The notes under the pieces: model-generated
Seen by the model: the letters and a program-made list of their open reading frames with translations, nothing else
Database searches by the model: none
Told to the model about the DNA's origin: nothing
Shown here: piece after piece, positions 41,541-50,126 of the stretch
Numbering within the stretch: position 1 is the first letter of the stretch
Layout of the letters: every line of letters begins with the position of its first letter
NCBI GenBank assembly: GCA_047638815.1
Contig: JBLIMR010000006.1
Location: 1 to 64,000 of the forward strand
Direction: 5' to 3'
From: JAJRRH01 sp047638815
GTDB taxonomy: Bacteria; Bacteroidota; Bacteroidia; Flavobacteriales_D; JABDKJ01
DNA length: 64,000 nucleotides
Made by a program: the position numbers and the translations under genes

Positions 41541-42761
41541 TCAACGATCTCGAGGGCTTCCTACCATAAAAAGGACAAGAATCAGGAGTAGGGACACCGC
41601 AATTAGACCTACACCGACACCAAAAGTATCCGCACTAAAACCAAGAATTAATGCCAATACTGAAGTAATTATACTGGCATAAAAAGATTCTGCTGAAATT
41701 ACTGATGTCAGTATTTCGTTTGGAACATTATTGGACAATACACCAGTAAGGATAGGCTTTCTTAGATTTTCAACAACGAATATTACAACAAATAATATGA
41801 AGGAGAGTAACCAGAATTCCATTTGAAACATGATTCCACATATGGCTCCAGTAAAAAGCCCAATTAAGATAGAAAATGTTGTGACGTTCTTAAACTTCAA
41901 GTTATAAAAACGATTGGAATTTTTGGAGGCATAAGAAGACAAGAGATAGATTATAAAATACAAAATACCGACAATCAATCCGCTTTTTTTCTTTTCCTCC
42001 ATCGTCAATAATATTGGAGTCATTATAGCTATACTAACCATGATGGGCTGTATATAATCCTTTATGGCCTTCAAAAAAGAAGTATGGATTGCTGCAGAAT
42101 TTATAACTCTTAGTACCTCTCTCTTTTTAAGCATTGCGGCAAAGTTTTTTACAACTGACCTCAGCGTATTATGTCCTGATCTCTTCTTTGAAGAAAAATT
42201 AATCTCCGATGGATAAGAAGCCACATTCAACAAATTCAAGAAATATGGGAGGAGAGCAAAAAGAAAAACAAAACGATAACTGCCCGTATACATGACTAGA
42301 AAACCAGCCGCTAGAGAGGACAATGCAGAACCCAACTGAGACCACGATCGAGTGTGACCATAATAGTCTACCTTGTGCTCTTGCCAATGATTAAGGTTGA
42401 GATAATCCATTATCATTCCCTTATGTGTCCCCGATCGAAATGCATCTCCCAAACCGTAACATAACATGGCCATCAAAAGCATCGTAAAATTCGCTGAAAA
42501 ATAAAAAATCAGAAACGATAAAATGTATACTGCAAAAGAACCCAAAAGTGATTTCTTTCTTCCGTATGTATCAGCTATTATGCCTGAAGGGATCTCTGCC
42601 AGATTCGTGATGATTTCCCTGGCTGCATATAATATTCCAATATTGGCATAGGTCAAACCGCTTTCCAGAAAAAAAAGCAAAAGAAAGGCATCAAAAAAAC
42701 GTAAGTTTTTTAGAAAGCCATAGGTGCAGAATTTTCTATACTGGGTGTCCTTGGAATACAA
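41541..42761 (-). CDS. Major facilitator superfamily transporter
   Basis: 406 residues, about 12 hydrophobic segments, TTG start (42761). N-terminal half has the loop motif EIPSGIIADTYGRKKSLLGSF, a variant of the MFS motif GxxxDRxGRR, as in permeases of sugars or drugs. C-terminal half: NVPNEILTSVISAESFYASIITSVLALILGFSADTFGVGVGL. Substrate unknown. Confidence 0.9.
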   Translation of the reverse strand: MYSKDTQYRKFCTYGFLKNLRFFDAFLLLFFLESGLTYANIGILYAAREIITNLAEIPSGIIADTYGRKKSLLGSFAVYILSFLIFYFSANFTMLLMAMLCYGLGDAFRSGTHKGMIMDYLNLNHWQEHKVDYYGHTRSWSQLGSALSSLAAGFLVMYTGSYRFVFLFALLPYFLNLLNVASYPSEINFSSKKRSGHNTLRSVVKNFAAMLKKREVLRVINSAAIHTSFLKAIKDYIQPIMVSIAIMTPILLTMEEKKKSGLIVGILYFIIYLLSSYASKNSNRFYNLKFKNVTTFSILIGLFTGAICGIMFQMEFWLLSFILFVVIFVVENLRKPILTGVLSNNVPNEILTSVISAESFYASIITSVLALILGFSADTFGVGVGLIAVSLLLILVLFMVGSPRDR

Positions 42762-42861
42762 ACTGCTTTTTATTACTGATGTGTAGCAAATTAAAGCAAT
42801 ATTCGATTAACGAACATTGACACAGAGTTGCCTTATTTTTTAATTAGAATTCTAATTGCAT

Positions 42862-43062
42862 TTAATCTTCATTCTCCAATGAAAAAAATTCATTAACAGA
42901 TTTTCCAAACTCCCGAGAGAGTTTAAGAGACAGCAAGGTTGAGGGTACATATCGATTTTTCTCGATCGAATTTATCGTCTGTCTCGAGACGCCAATTCGC
43001 TGAGCCAATTCATCTTGAGTAATGTCAAGTATAGCCCGTTCAACTTTTAATGTATTCCTCAT
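42862..43062 (-). CDS. XRE-family transcriptional regulator (HTH)
   Basis: 66 residues, a bare helix-turn-helix: ERAILDITQDELAQRIGVSRQTINSIEKNRYVPSTLLSLKLSREFGKSVNEFFSLE, the short 'YozG/YgzD' type. It overlaps the membrane-protein gene by 4 bp (ATGA), an arrangement often seen for a regulator with a small membrane partner. It probably controls its own operon. Confidence 0.93.
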   Translation of the reverse strand: MRNTLKVERAILDITQDELAQRIGVSRQTINSIEKNRYVPSTLLSLKLSREFGKSVNEFFSLENED

Positions 43063-43502
43063 GAAGTTACTCGCTTTTTAAGATTAAAATAAAATATTTG
43101 AATGGCCAATAAAATCCATAAAATAACAAAGTCCCCAACGTCTTCGAATTTCGGATTCGACTCTGTTACTCCATCAAGAATATAGACTGTAAATGGCATC
43201 AAAAAGGCGTAAATTATCGCAGTTATAAAGGCCATAAAATAGGATTGCATTCTTATGTCTTTTATTCTTTCGTCTTCGATAATTTCACGAGATATTGAAA
43301 CGCTAAACAGTCCTAGCAAAATGACATATTTAGCAACAATTTTTGTCAGCTCAGGAACATTTGTTACACCGTTGAGCAGAAGTGTAATAAATCCGACAAC
43401 TACCATTATCCAACCGATTTTTTTGTATCCTGTAGGAAGCTGTATTAATTTGACTTTGTCAATACTTTCTAATTCCTTCTCTATATGTGATCGCATTTTC
43501 AT
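43059..43502 (-). CDS. Small membrane protein paired with XRE regulator
   Basis: 147 residues. Hydrophilic N-terminus (HIEKELESIDKVKLIQL) then four hydrophobic segments (IGWIMVVVGFITLLLNGV; IVAKYVILLGLFSVSISREI; YFMAFITAIIYAFLMPFTVYIL; DFVILWILLAIQIFYFNL). No family is recognised. Translation is unusual for this genome: a perfect Shine-Dalgarno core lies upstream but 18 bases from the ATG (see 43517-43540). Confidence 0.8.
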   Translation of the reverse strand: MKMRSHIEKELESIDKVKLIQLPTGYKKIGWIMVVVGFITLLLNGVTNVPELTKIVAKYVILLGLFSVSISREIIEDERIKDIRMQSYFMAFITAIIYAFLMPFTVYILDGVTESNPKFEDVGDFVILWILLAIQIFYFNLKKRVTS

Positions 43503-43516
43503 ATTCTTAATTTTAT

Positions 43517-43540
43517 ATCACCTCCTTTCCTTTATGGAAA
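43517..43540 (-). promoter_or_regulatory. Perfect Shine-Dalgarno sequence with adjacent hairpin
   Basis: Minus strand reads CTTTCC-ATAAA-GGAAAG then GAGGTGAT. AAAGGAGGTGAT is a full complement of the usual 16S 3' end, rare in Bacteroidota, but its GGAGG core is 18 bases from the annotated ATG. The 5' flank forms a 6-bp stem touching the GGAGG. Confidence 0.5.
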
Positions 43541-43630
43541 GTTTTATTTACTTTTTGACAAATATACTTTACTTTTTTGAACAAAGCAAATTATGCTTTA
43601 TTCGATACATTTGAATTTATTTAGATAATT

Positions 43631-44507
43631 TTAAGTCTTCAAAGTCAATATGAATGAGCAGACCTCATCGTTCAATAGTGAGGACATGCCATAAGCCTTT
43701 GCAATGGATTGGATCACACCGTTTTTTGCCCCCAACTCAATGTTTTTTCCCAACCTCATATCTGTTAACATCGAGCTTCCCTTGCTCTCAGGGTAGGCCA
43801 AAATAATCTTTATTGCTTCCTCTTGAAAACCGTCTTCGATATCAGCGCCATCTTTTTTGGCAACCGCGATAGATTCCTTCAAAATCAACCTGAGTTTATT
43901 TAACATTTTGGGTGTTTTAAAAATCACACAAGTGTCATTTGCCAAACAAAGCAAACCGCCAATGGAAGAACTTAAACACACTTTCTTCCATAGGGCTGAA
44001 TGAAAATTTGGGGCAATAAAAACATCCGCTTCCTGTAGAAATATATCACGGAGTTCTGTGGCATGTTTCGATGCGCTTAACGTTAATTTTAAGTTTGAGT
44101 ATTGCTTATATCCACCATTCCTTAATGCTTGCACAGAACAATCTATTATACATTCACGAACATTATCTTCTAGTACAATTCCAGAAACAGATTCTTTTAA
44201 TTTCAAGCCATTTCTGATAACAAAAACCAAAGTGTTTTTACCAATAAGTTTTTTCAATTGAGAACGCGCAGCTTGATATTGATGCTCTTTGATCGTAATA
44301 ATCCAATATCTCAGTGATAGTTTCAGCCTCAGAACAATGAATGGGATATTCTCGCAAAGATTCATTTCTCCAAACCCTTAAGGTGTCTTTTGGAGATCTG
44401 TTAAAAAAGTGCATTTGCAAATCCTTGTTCTCCAACAACACACATCCCAAAATAGAGCCAATGGCCCCCACCCCGAATATTCCAACTTGTAATTTCTTAG
44501 CTCTCAT
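43631..44507 (-). pseudogene. panE: Ketopantoate reductase (PanE/ApbA type), frameshifted
   Basis: The 5' frame gives GIFGVGAIGSILGCVLLENKDLQ (Rossmann GxGAIG) up to TITEILDYYDQ. The correct continuation, IITIKEHQYQAARSQLKKLIG ... VFVIRNGLKL ... SALWKKVCLSSSIGGLLCL ... PESKGSSMLTDMRLGKNIEL ... GAKNGVIQ, lies in another frame. Joined length is 3n+1 (about 292 residues, normal for PanE), so a single base was gained near 44300, in GATTATTACGATC. Lys in WKK and the SSMLxDM segment are the KPR catalytic sites. AtoE lies 6 bp upstream. A sequencing error or programmed shift cannot be excluded. Confidence 0.88.
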
Positions 44508-44513
44508 GCAGAT

Positions 44514-45908
44514 TTACAAAGGCCACAACACGACCATGGTTGATTGAATTACAAAATATAGTAAAAATGGAATAACCAGATAACCCATAATATCTCTTGC
44601 TTGAATTCTAACTCCAGAACCCATAATTGGCAATACCAACAATAAGAAAAAAGGTTGTAATGCATTTGTTAAACTTTCACCATAGGCCATAGACATGGCA
44701 GCACGTGATATCATTTTAGTCACCTCTTCATCTGGCAGACCCGAACCTATTGACTGGACGGCTTCAATAACACTAGGTCCAATGACTGCGAATTCGCCTC
44801 CAGCAGATGGAATCGCAAAATTGACGATTGCTCCAGATAGAAATGCGAAGAATGGGTAATTGTCTATGGTCGCAACAGAGGCTAACCAAGTGGATAAATG
44901 CTCTCCCAATCCTGTATGAATCATGATACCCATTATCCCTGCATAAAAAGGGAATTGAAACAATATCCCCGACACGTTCGCACTCGACCTTTTCATAGAT
45001 ATGCCATAACGAATCGGAGTTTTGTGAAGCAACATTCCCAACATTAGAAAAATAAATATCATGATATTCAAGTTGAGATCGAAACCAAATAATAAGAAAT
45101 GACGAATGATATAGACCAATCCAGAAAGACCTATTAACCATGTTAAAATCCAACTATTATTTAGCTTATCCGATAAGGCAAACTCCCTTAGCTTTTGATC
45201 ATTGGCCTCTTCCAAAATGGGTTTTTCATATTCAGAATAATTGTCAGATAATTCTTGTAAGGACTTGCCTTTTCCCAATCTGGAAATTAAAAAGACCATA
45301 AGTATTGGTGTTACTACAATGAAAAGAACAATCATAGCTATGTTTAAACCTGATCCAAGCGTATAGCTTGTTGGAATTATATCACTTAGAAGTCCAGCAT
45401 CTATGAGATAATTATTTGGTGTATTCAATAGCAAAGGAATCGAACTGGAAAATCCCGTCACCCAACCACTCATTGAAAAATATACACATGCGATAAGAAA
45501 GGCGTAATTTACGCCTTCAACCCTTTTTGCTAATTCTCTTGCGAAAAGGGCTGTAATGATTATCCACCCCCAACTTATAAGACCCAATAATATCCCCAAC
45601 AAAACGGTAACGAAATAGACTTGCTTTGGTGTTTTTATGTGTCCGGTTAGTCCGTTTATTCCCTTTTCTGCCAATGGAGATAAGGCGATGCTATATCCTG
45701 TTATGATGAGAAGAACCATTTGCATACCAAATTCCAAGAGCATCCAAAAGCCCTGATACCATGATCCGATAACATCTAACAATGAAGCGTTGGTTGTGAT
45801 AATAGCAGCTCCAGCTGCAATAAATGTCAAGATGATAGCGAAAACAAATGCATCGGGCATGTTCTTCTTGAACAAGTCAGTAAATTTCTCTCCTAGTTTA
45901 GTCAGCAT
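44514..45908 (-). CDS. atoE: Short-chain fatty acid transporter, AtoE family
   Basis: 464 residues from the ATG at 45908; an upstream GTG at 45935 is possible. Eleven to twelve hydrophobic segments, with the family pattern MPDAFVFAIILTFIAAGAAI, ISWGWIIITALFARELAKRV, FAIPSAGGEFAVIGPSVIEA and MSMAYGESLTNALQPFFLLLVLPIMG. AtoE-type proteins import short-chain fatty acids. The frameshifted PanE homologue lies 6 bp downstream. Confidence 0.94.
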   Translation of the reverse strand: MLTKLGEKFTDLFKKNMPDAFVFAIILTFIAAGAAIITTNASLLDVIGSWYQGFWMLLEFGMQMVLLIITGYSIALSPLAEKGINGLTGHIKTPKQVYFVTVLLGILLGLISWGWIIITALFARELAKRVEGVNYAFLIACVYFSMSGWVTGFSSSIPLLLNTPNNYLIDAGLLSDIIPTSYTLGSGLNIAMIVLFIVVTPILMVFLISRLGKGKSLQELSDNYSEYEKPILEEANDQKLREFALSDKLNNSWILTWLIGLSGLVYIIRHFLLFGFDLNLNIMIFIFLMLGMLLHKTPIRYGISMKRSSANVSGILFQFPFYAGIMGIMIHTGLGEHLSTWLASVATIDNYPFFAFLSGAIVNFAIPSAGGEFAVIGPSVIEAVQSIGSGLPDEEVTKMISRAAMSMAYGESLTNALQPFFLLLVLPIMGSGVRIQARDIMGYLVIPFLLYFVIQSTMVVLWPL

Positions 45909-46067
45909 AGTTTTCCGTTTCTTGATATTAAACACGATAAATATATAGGAATTTTATGCCTCAGAAGATTAATCGAACACGAAAATCACATTCACATGTA
46001 GTTCGTTAAACACATTGAAGACTTATCCAATGTTTTTATTCTCAATCAACCCGACCTTCCATTTTTA

Positions 46068-46075
46068 TATCTTTG
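46068..46075 (+). promoter_or_regulatory. Promoter -7 box TATCTTTG
   Basis: Exact consensus, 60 bases before the preferred start (46135) of the hydrolase; no TTG at -33. Confidence 0.5.
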
Positions 46076-46134
46076 ATTAAATCTTTCACAAATTACGTTG
46101 TCCAATGAGGTATTCATTAATCAAATATTCCGAC

Positions 46135-47232
46135 ATGAAATATTTAATTCTAATCTCTTTTCTCATACTCATAGGATGTAAAAAAGAAGATGAAACGCCA
46201 ACACCGGATCCTATCACTGAAACTGAAATGTATTTTCCACCTACGGATTCTGACGATTGGTCATCAAAAAGCCCAGAAAATCTCAATTGGAATATTGATG
46301 AACTCGAGAATCTATATGACTTTCTGGAAGATGGGCAAACACGAGCCTTTATTATTTTAAAAAATGGGGAAATTGTGGTGGAAAAATATTGGGGAAATAA
46401 CATATTTGACACTCAGCCTTTTGACCAAAACACACAGTGGTATTGGGCATCTGCGGGGAAGACGCTCACAGCTACACTAACCGGAATAGCCCAAGAAGAA
46501 GGACTGTTAAATATTGATGACAAATCTTCGGATTACCTCGGCTCGAACTGGTCAAGTTTGCCGCTTGAAAAAGAAAACCTCATCACTGTCAAACATCATA
46601 TCACTATGACTACGGGATTGGATTACAACGTTACAAATCAGAACTGCACGGAACCAAGTTGCTTAACATACCTTGCAGATGCTGGAACGCAATGGTACTA
46701 TCATAACGCGGCCTACACCCTAACGCAAAACATCATCACAAATGCCACCGGAATGTCCTATGATGATTACACCAATCAAGCAATAGAATCTCATATTGGA
46801 ATGTCCGGCACATGGTTTCCTTTGGATGATCTTGTAATTTATTGGAGTACGGCTAGAGATGCCGCCCGATTTGGATTGTTGTTACTAAATGAAGGACATT
46901 GGGGACAAACACCAGTTTTGAATGATCCTGATTTTTTCCATGACATGACCAATACATCACAGGATCTAAATAAATCCTATGGTTATTTGACTTGGCTCAA
47001 TGGCAAATCTTCTATTATCTTTCCAGGACTACCCAATAGTTTCCCATTTCCACTTTCCGAAAATGCACCTGATGATTGTTATGCCGCCATGGGTAAAAAT
47101 GGGCAGTATATTGATATGATTCCAAGCAAAGGCCTTGTGATCATTAGAATGGGCCAAGCCCCTGACGAATCTTTTGTTCCCACGGCTTTTCATGATGAAA
47201 TATGGCAGAAAATCAATGCTGTCATTCCGTAA
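46135..47232 (+). CDS. Serine beta-lactamase-like hydrolase, lipoprotein
   Basis: 365 residues from MKYLILISF (an ATG 10 codons upstream lies before the signal). Lipobox LIGC. Beta-lactamase/esterase class C fold: SAGKTLTATLTGIAQEEGLLNIDDKSSDYL with Ser-x-x-Lys, tyrosine in YHNAAYTLTQ and GKNGQYIDMIPSKGLVIIRMG in the KTG position. Likely peptidase or esterase activity in the envelope; true beta-lactam resistance is not implied. Confidence 0.92.
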   Translation: MKYLILISFLILIGCKKEDETPTPDPITETEMYFPPTDSDDWSSKSPENLNWNIDELENLYDFLEDGQTRAFIILKNGEIVVEKYWGNNIFDTQPFDQNTQWYWASAGKTLTATLTGIAQEEGLLNIDDKSSDYLGSNWSSLPLEKENLITVKHHITMTTGLDYNVTNQNCTEPSCLTYLADAGTQWYYHNAAYTLTQNIITNATGMSYDDYTNQAIESHIGMSGTWFPLDDLVIYWSTARDAARFGLLLLNEGHWGQTPVLNDPDFFHDMTNTSQDLNKSYGYLTWLNGKSSIIFPGLPNSFPFPLSENAPDDCYAAMGKNGQYIDMIPSKGLVIIRMGQAPDESFVPTAFHDEIWQKINAVIP

Positions 47233-47375
47233 TTGGCAACCTGATAATTGTCCATAATTCGTTGATGGAAACACTGAATTAATTCCTGATTTTCTTTACT
47301 AAGAATATTTGATAAATTATTCCTAGAATCCTATAAGCGTGCATTGAACCTTTAACTTAGGAAAAAAATCACGTA

Positions 47376-49208
47376 ATGAATTTAGCCACTATTGATTATG
47401 CCATTATAATTTCATTTTTCAGCATCACCCTATTCATTGGATTTTGGGTTTCTAAAAAATCTCGAAAGAGTGCCTCAGAGTATTTTCTTTCGGGAAAAAA
47501 TATGCCCTGGTGGTTGTTGGGTGTTTCAATGGTCGCAACTACATTCTCAACGGACACCCCAAATCTTGTAACAGATATTGTCCGAACAAATGGTGTTTCA
47601 GGCAACTGGGTATGGTGGGCATTCTTAATCACTGGTATGCTTACAGTTTTTGTTTACGCCAAACTTTGGCGTAAGAGTAATGTGAATACGGATCTTGAAT
47701 TTTATAATCTGAGATATGGCGGCAAGCCCGCCAATTTCTTGAGACAATTTCGTGCCATATATCTCGGAGTATTTTTTAATGTCTTGGCCATGGCTGGAGT
47801 GACACTAGCTGCCATCAAGATTGGTGGTGTGATGTTGGGATTATCCCCATTGGAAACGATAGGTATTGCCTCTGTGGTGACGGTTGTATTTAGTGCAGTC
47901 GGTGGATTTAGAGGCGTAGTTTACACTGATTTCTTACTGTTTTTTGTGGCCATCGTTGGTGCAATTGGTGCAGCATATGTATCGGTGACTCATCCTCAAG
48001 TTGATGGACTAAGCAATCTTTTATCTCATCCAAATGTTGTCGGAAAACTTAACATGATTCCCGATTTCAACAATACAAGTTTATTGATCACCATTTTTAT
48101 TATCCCTCTTGCCGTACAATGGTGGAGCGCTTGGTATCCCGGTGCTGAACCAGGCGGTGGTGGTTACATCGCCCAGAGAATGTTAGCCGCCAAGGATGAA
48201 AATCATGCGATTGGCGCCACATTCTTTTTCAACATATTACACTACGCCCTAAGACCTTGGCCATGGATTCTTGTTGCACTGGCCTCCCTTATCGTCTTCC
48301 CAGATTTGGCAAGTATACAAGAGGCTTTCCCTTCGATTACCGATGACAAACTTGGACATGATTTGGCATATCCCGCCATGTTAACTTTTTTGCCTGCTGG
48401 ATTATTAGGTGTTGTTTTAACATCTCTTATCGCTGCTTTTATGAGTACGATTTCAACACATCTAAATTGGGGTGCATCGTATTTAGTGAATGACTTTTAT
48501 AAGGAGATTCTTCTGAAAGATGCTGATCCTAAAGATGCAGGAATCAATGAAAAAAAGATGGTCCGATTTGGTCAATTGTCGACCGTTGTTTTAATGGCAC
48601 TAAGTGCGATTCTTGCATTAATGTTTAACAACGCTTTACAGCTTTTTGATTTTATATTAATGTTCGGTGCTGGTACAGGATTGATCTTTTTATTACGTTG
48701 GTTTTGGTGGAGAATTAATGCGTGGAGTGAGATTTCTGCCATGCTAGCCTCAGGTATTATTTCATTCACTTTTCACTTCAACAAAGCTGCCCTCTTTGGT
48801 TCCGATATCGTTGATGGTATTTTTGCCGATTACATGCAATTCCCTTTGGTGGTTTTACTCACAACCATCATCTGGGTTGTAGTAACTTTCCTAACAAAGC
48901 CCGAAGATGATGAAGTACTCTATGATTTCTTTAAAAAAATACAACCCGCAAAGGCCGGTTGGAAATCCATCTTAAACAAAGCTACGCATGAAAAAATAAA
49001 CTTGATTACTGAAAAGAAATCAGGGAATTTGTCCAATAATGTTTTAGCCGTTTTTGTTGCTTGTATCTTAGTCTATAGCGCACTATTTGCAACTGGAAAT
49101 TGGATATACGGAAATATAAGCTTGGCGGCTATATTGACTGGAGTAGTTGTCCTCATGACCATCACACTTTTAAAGCTTTGGAAAAAGATGAAGACTTCGT
49201 TTTTGTAA
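47376..49208 (+). CDS. Sodium:solute symporter family (SSS) protein
   Basis: 610 residues, about 14 TM helices. SSS features: SEYFLSGKNMPWWLLGVSMVATTFSTDTPN, GGFRGVVYTDFLLFFVAIVGAIGAAYVSV, WWSAWYPGAEPGGGGYIAQRMLAAKDE and GLLGVVLTSLIAAFMSTISTHLNWGASYLVNDFYKE with the Na2-site serines. C-terminal extension with two further TM segments. Family members move sugars, amino acids or sialic acid with Na+; substrate unknown. No catabolic neighbour gives a hint. Confidence 0.95.
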   Translation: MNLATIDYAIIISFFSITLFIGFWVSKKSRKSASEYFLSGKNMPWWLLGVSMVATTFSTDTPNLVTDIVRTNGVSGNWVWWAFLITGMLTVFVYAKLWRKSNVNTDLEFYNLRYGGKPANFLRQFRAIYLGVFFNVLAMAGVTLAAIKIGGVMLGLSPLETIGIASVVTVVFSAVGGFRGVVYTDFLLFFVAIVGAIGAAYVSVTHPQVDGLSNLLSHPNVVGKLNMIPDFNNTSLLITIFIIPLAVQWWSAWYPGAEPGGGGYIAQRMLAAKDENHAIGATFFFNILHYALRPWPWILVALASLIVFPDLASIQEAFPSITDDKLGHDLAYPAMLTFLPAGLLGVVLTSLIAAFMSTISTHLNWGASYLVNDFYKEILLKDADPKDAGINEKKMVRFGQLSTVVLMALSAILALMFNNALQLFDFILMFGAGTGLIFLLRWFWWRINAWSEISAMLASGIISFTFHFNKAALFGSDIVDGIFADYMQFPLVVLLTTIIWVVVTFLTKPEDDEVLYDFFKKIQPAKAGWKSILNKATHEKINLITEKKSGNLSNNVLAVFVACILVYSALFATGNWIYGNISLAAILTGVVVLMTITLLKLWKKMKTSFL

Positions 49209-49228
49209 TTACAAGATCCTATTTATGA

Positions 49229-49253
49229 TTCGAAGATTCTTTGAATCTTCGAA
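49229..49253. terminator. Hairpin between convergent SSS and RDD genes
   Basis: Perfect 11-bp stem TTCGAAGATTC / GAATCTTCGAA with a TTT loop. No T-run follows, so it is either a weak terminator or an RNA-stability stem at the convergent gene ends. Confidence 0.55.
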
Positions 49254-49276
49254 AATGATTGTAATGTCACTTCCAT

Positions 49277-49825
49277 CTAATTGTGAATGCAAAATGTTTT
49301 TGCTAGCATGTCATGACCACCTCTTTTTTGAGCGTCAAAGACGATAATTATCCCAACAGACAATATTACAAGACCTGCAATACCATCGACAGAATTTCCT
49401 TCTGAAACAAGGGCAGAGTATTCAACAAAACTTAGCGTATTTTCAAAATTGGCACTACTGAATATGGACATCAGTGTAAAGATATTAAGTACATGTCCAA
49501 TTATCCAAGGTGAATATCTTATAATCGCTTGGTTCATTGAAATAGGTCCATAATTTAGACTAACAACTTTAATGTTGGTTGCCATTTTACCAAGCGTGGC
49601 ACCATATTTAAATTCCATCAATGGTTTGTATATACCCGTTATCACTACGAGAAAGAATGCCAAGGCCAATGATTTCATGGAAATGATATTGTATACAATC
49701 AAGAATGAAAACGGAATCATTACGAGACCATCTATTATTGCAGCTCCAAATCTTATCCAAAACCCGGCATATTCAACATCTCCATATTTCTTTTCTAATT
49801 CATAACTGTCTAATACATCACTCAT
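49277..49825 (-). CDS. RDD family membrane protein
   Basis: 182 residues from the ATG at 49825 (a TTG two codons upstream is less likely). RDD-type: VEYAGFWIRFGAAIIDGLVMIPFSFLIVYNIIS, then GATLGKMATNIKVVSLNYGPISMNQAIIRYSPW, which has the Arg/Asp and Gly-Lys-Met positions of the family, and a third segment near the C-terminus. Proposed transport or exchange roles vary. The Cys-rich leader and two terminators lie between it and the trp operon. Confidence 0.9.
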   Translation of the reverse strand: MSDVLDSYELEKKYGDVEYAGFWIRFGAAIIDGLVMIPFSFLIVYNIISMKSLALAFFLVVITGIYKPLMEFKYGATLGKMATNIKVVSLNYGPISMNQAIIRYSPWIIGHVLNIFTLMSIFSSANFENTLSFVEYSALVSEGNSVDGIAGLVILSVGIIIVFDAQKRGGHDMLAKTFCIHN

Positions 49826-49877
49826 GTGCAAGTTTTTTTGACAATATACAATTATATGGGATATCCTAAATAAAAAA

Positions 49878-49897
49878 GAGAGCCCCGAAGAGCTCCC
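49878..49897 (-). terminator. Second terminator before the RDD gene
   Basis: GGGAGC / GCTCTC stem (one G-U), loop TCTTCGGG, followed on the minus strand by six T. Confidence 0.75.
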
Positions 49898-49936
49898 TAA
49901 TATTACTAACCTAACCTAATTTTTAACAACAAAAAA

Positions 49937-49963
49937 GGCGGCCTATCGATATGATAAGCCGCC
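49937..49963 (-). terminator. Attenuator-type terminator after the Cys-rich leader
   Basis: GGCGGC-TATC with GATA-GCCGCC around a 5-base loop and a mismatch; six T follow on the minus strand. Sequence and geometry closely match the trp attenuator at 57503-57527 (GCGGCTTACCA..TGGTAGGCCGC). The other flank also has T-rich sequence, so it may act both ways. Confidence 0.85.
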
Positions 49964-49989
49964 TCAATATTTTTTTATAAATACACGCT

Positions 49990-50055
49990 TTATCTCATAT
50001 CATCAAACGATAATCTGTGACAAAAGCAACAACATGTATATCCTTTTACGTGCAT
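49990..50055 (-). CDS. Cys-rich leader peptide, 21 residues
   Basis: ATG at 50055 encodes MHVKGYTCCCFCHR and then LSFDDMR, with four Cys codons in a 5-codon window (TGT TGT TGC TTT TGT) and His and Arg next. A promoter (50062-50092) places the predicted transcript start at or next to the ATG, and a GGCGGC-type terminator follows 27 bases after the stop. The layout copies that of the trp leader upstream of trpE. Likely a translation-controlled attenuator sensing cysteine (charged tRNA-Cys), but its target is unclear: the next gene on the strand is RDD. Confidence 0.65.
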   Translation of the reverse strand: MHVKGYTCCCFCHRLSFDDMR

Positions 50056-50061
50056 AAGATG

Positions 50062-50092
50062 TAAATATAGCAATAAATCCCCGATTTTGCAA
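50062..50092 (-). promoter_or_regulatory. Promoter of the Cys-rich leader
   Basis: Minus strand: TTG (50092-50090), 20-base spacer, TATATTTA (50069-50062, 7 of 8). Six bases then separate the box from the ATG. Confidence 0.7.
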
Positions 50093-50126
50093 GTATTCTA
50101 TGATCAAATATGAATAATCTCCTATT

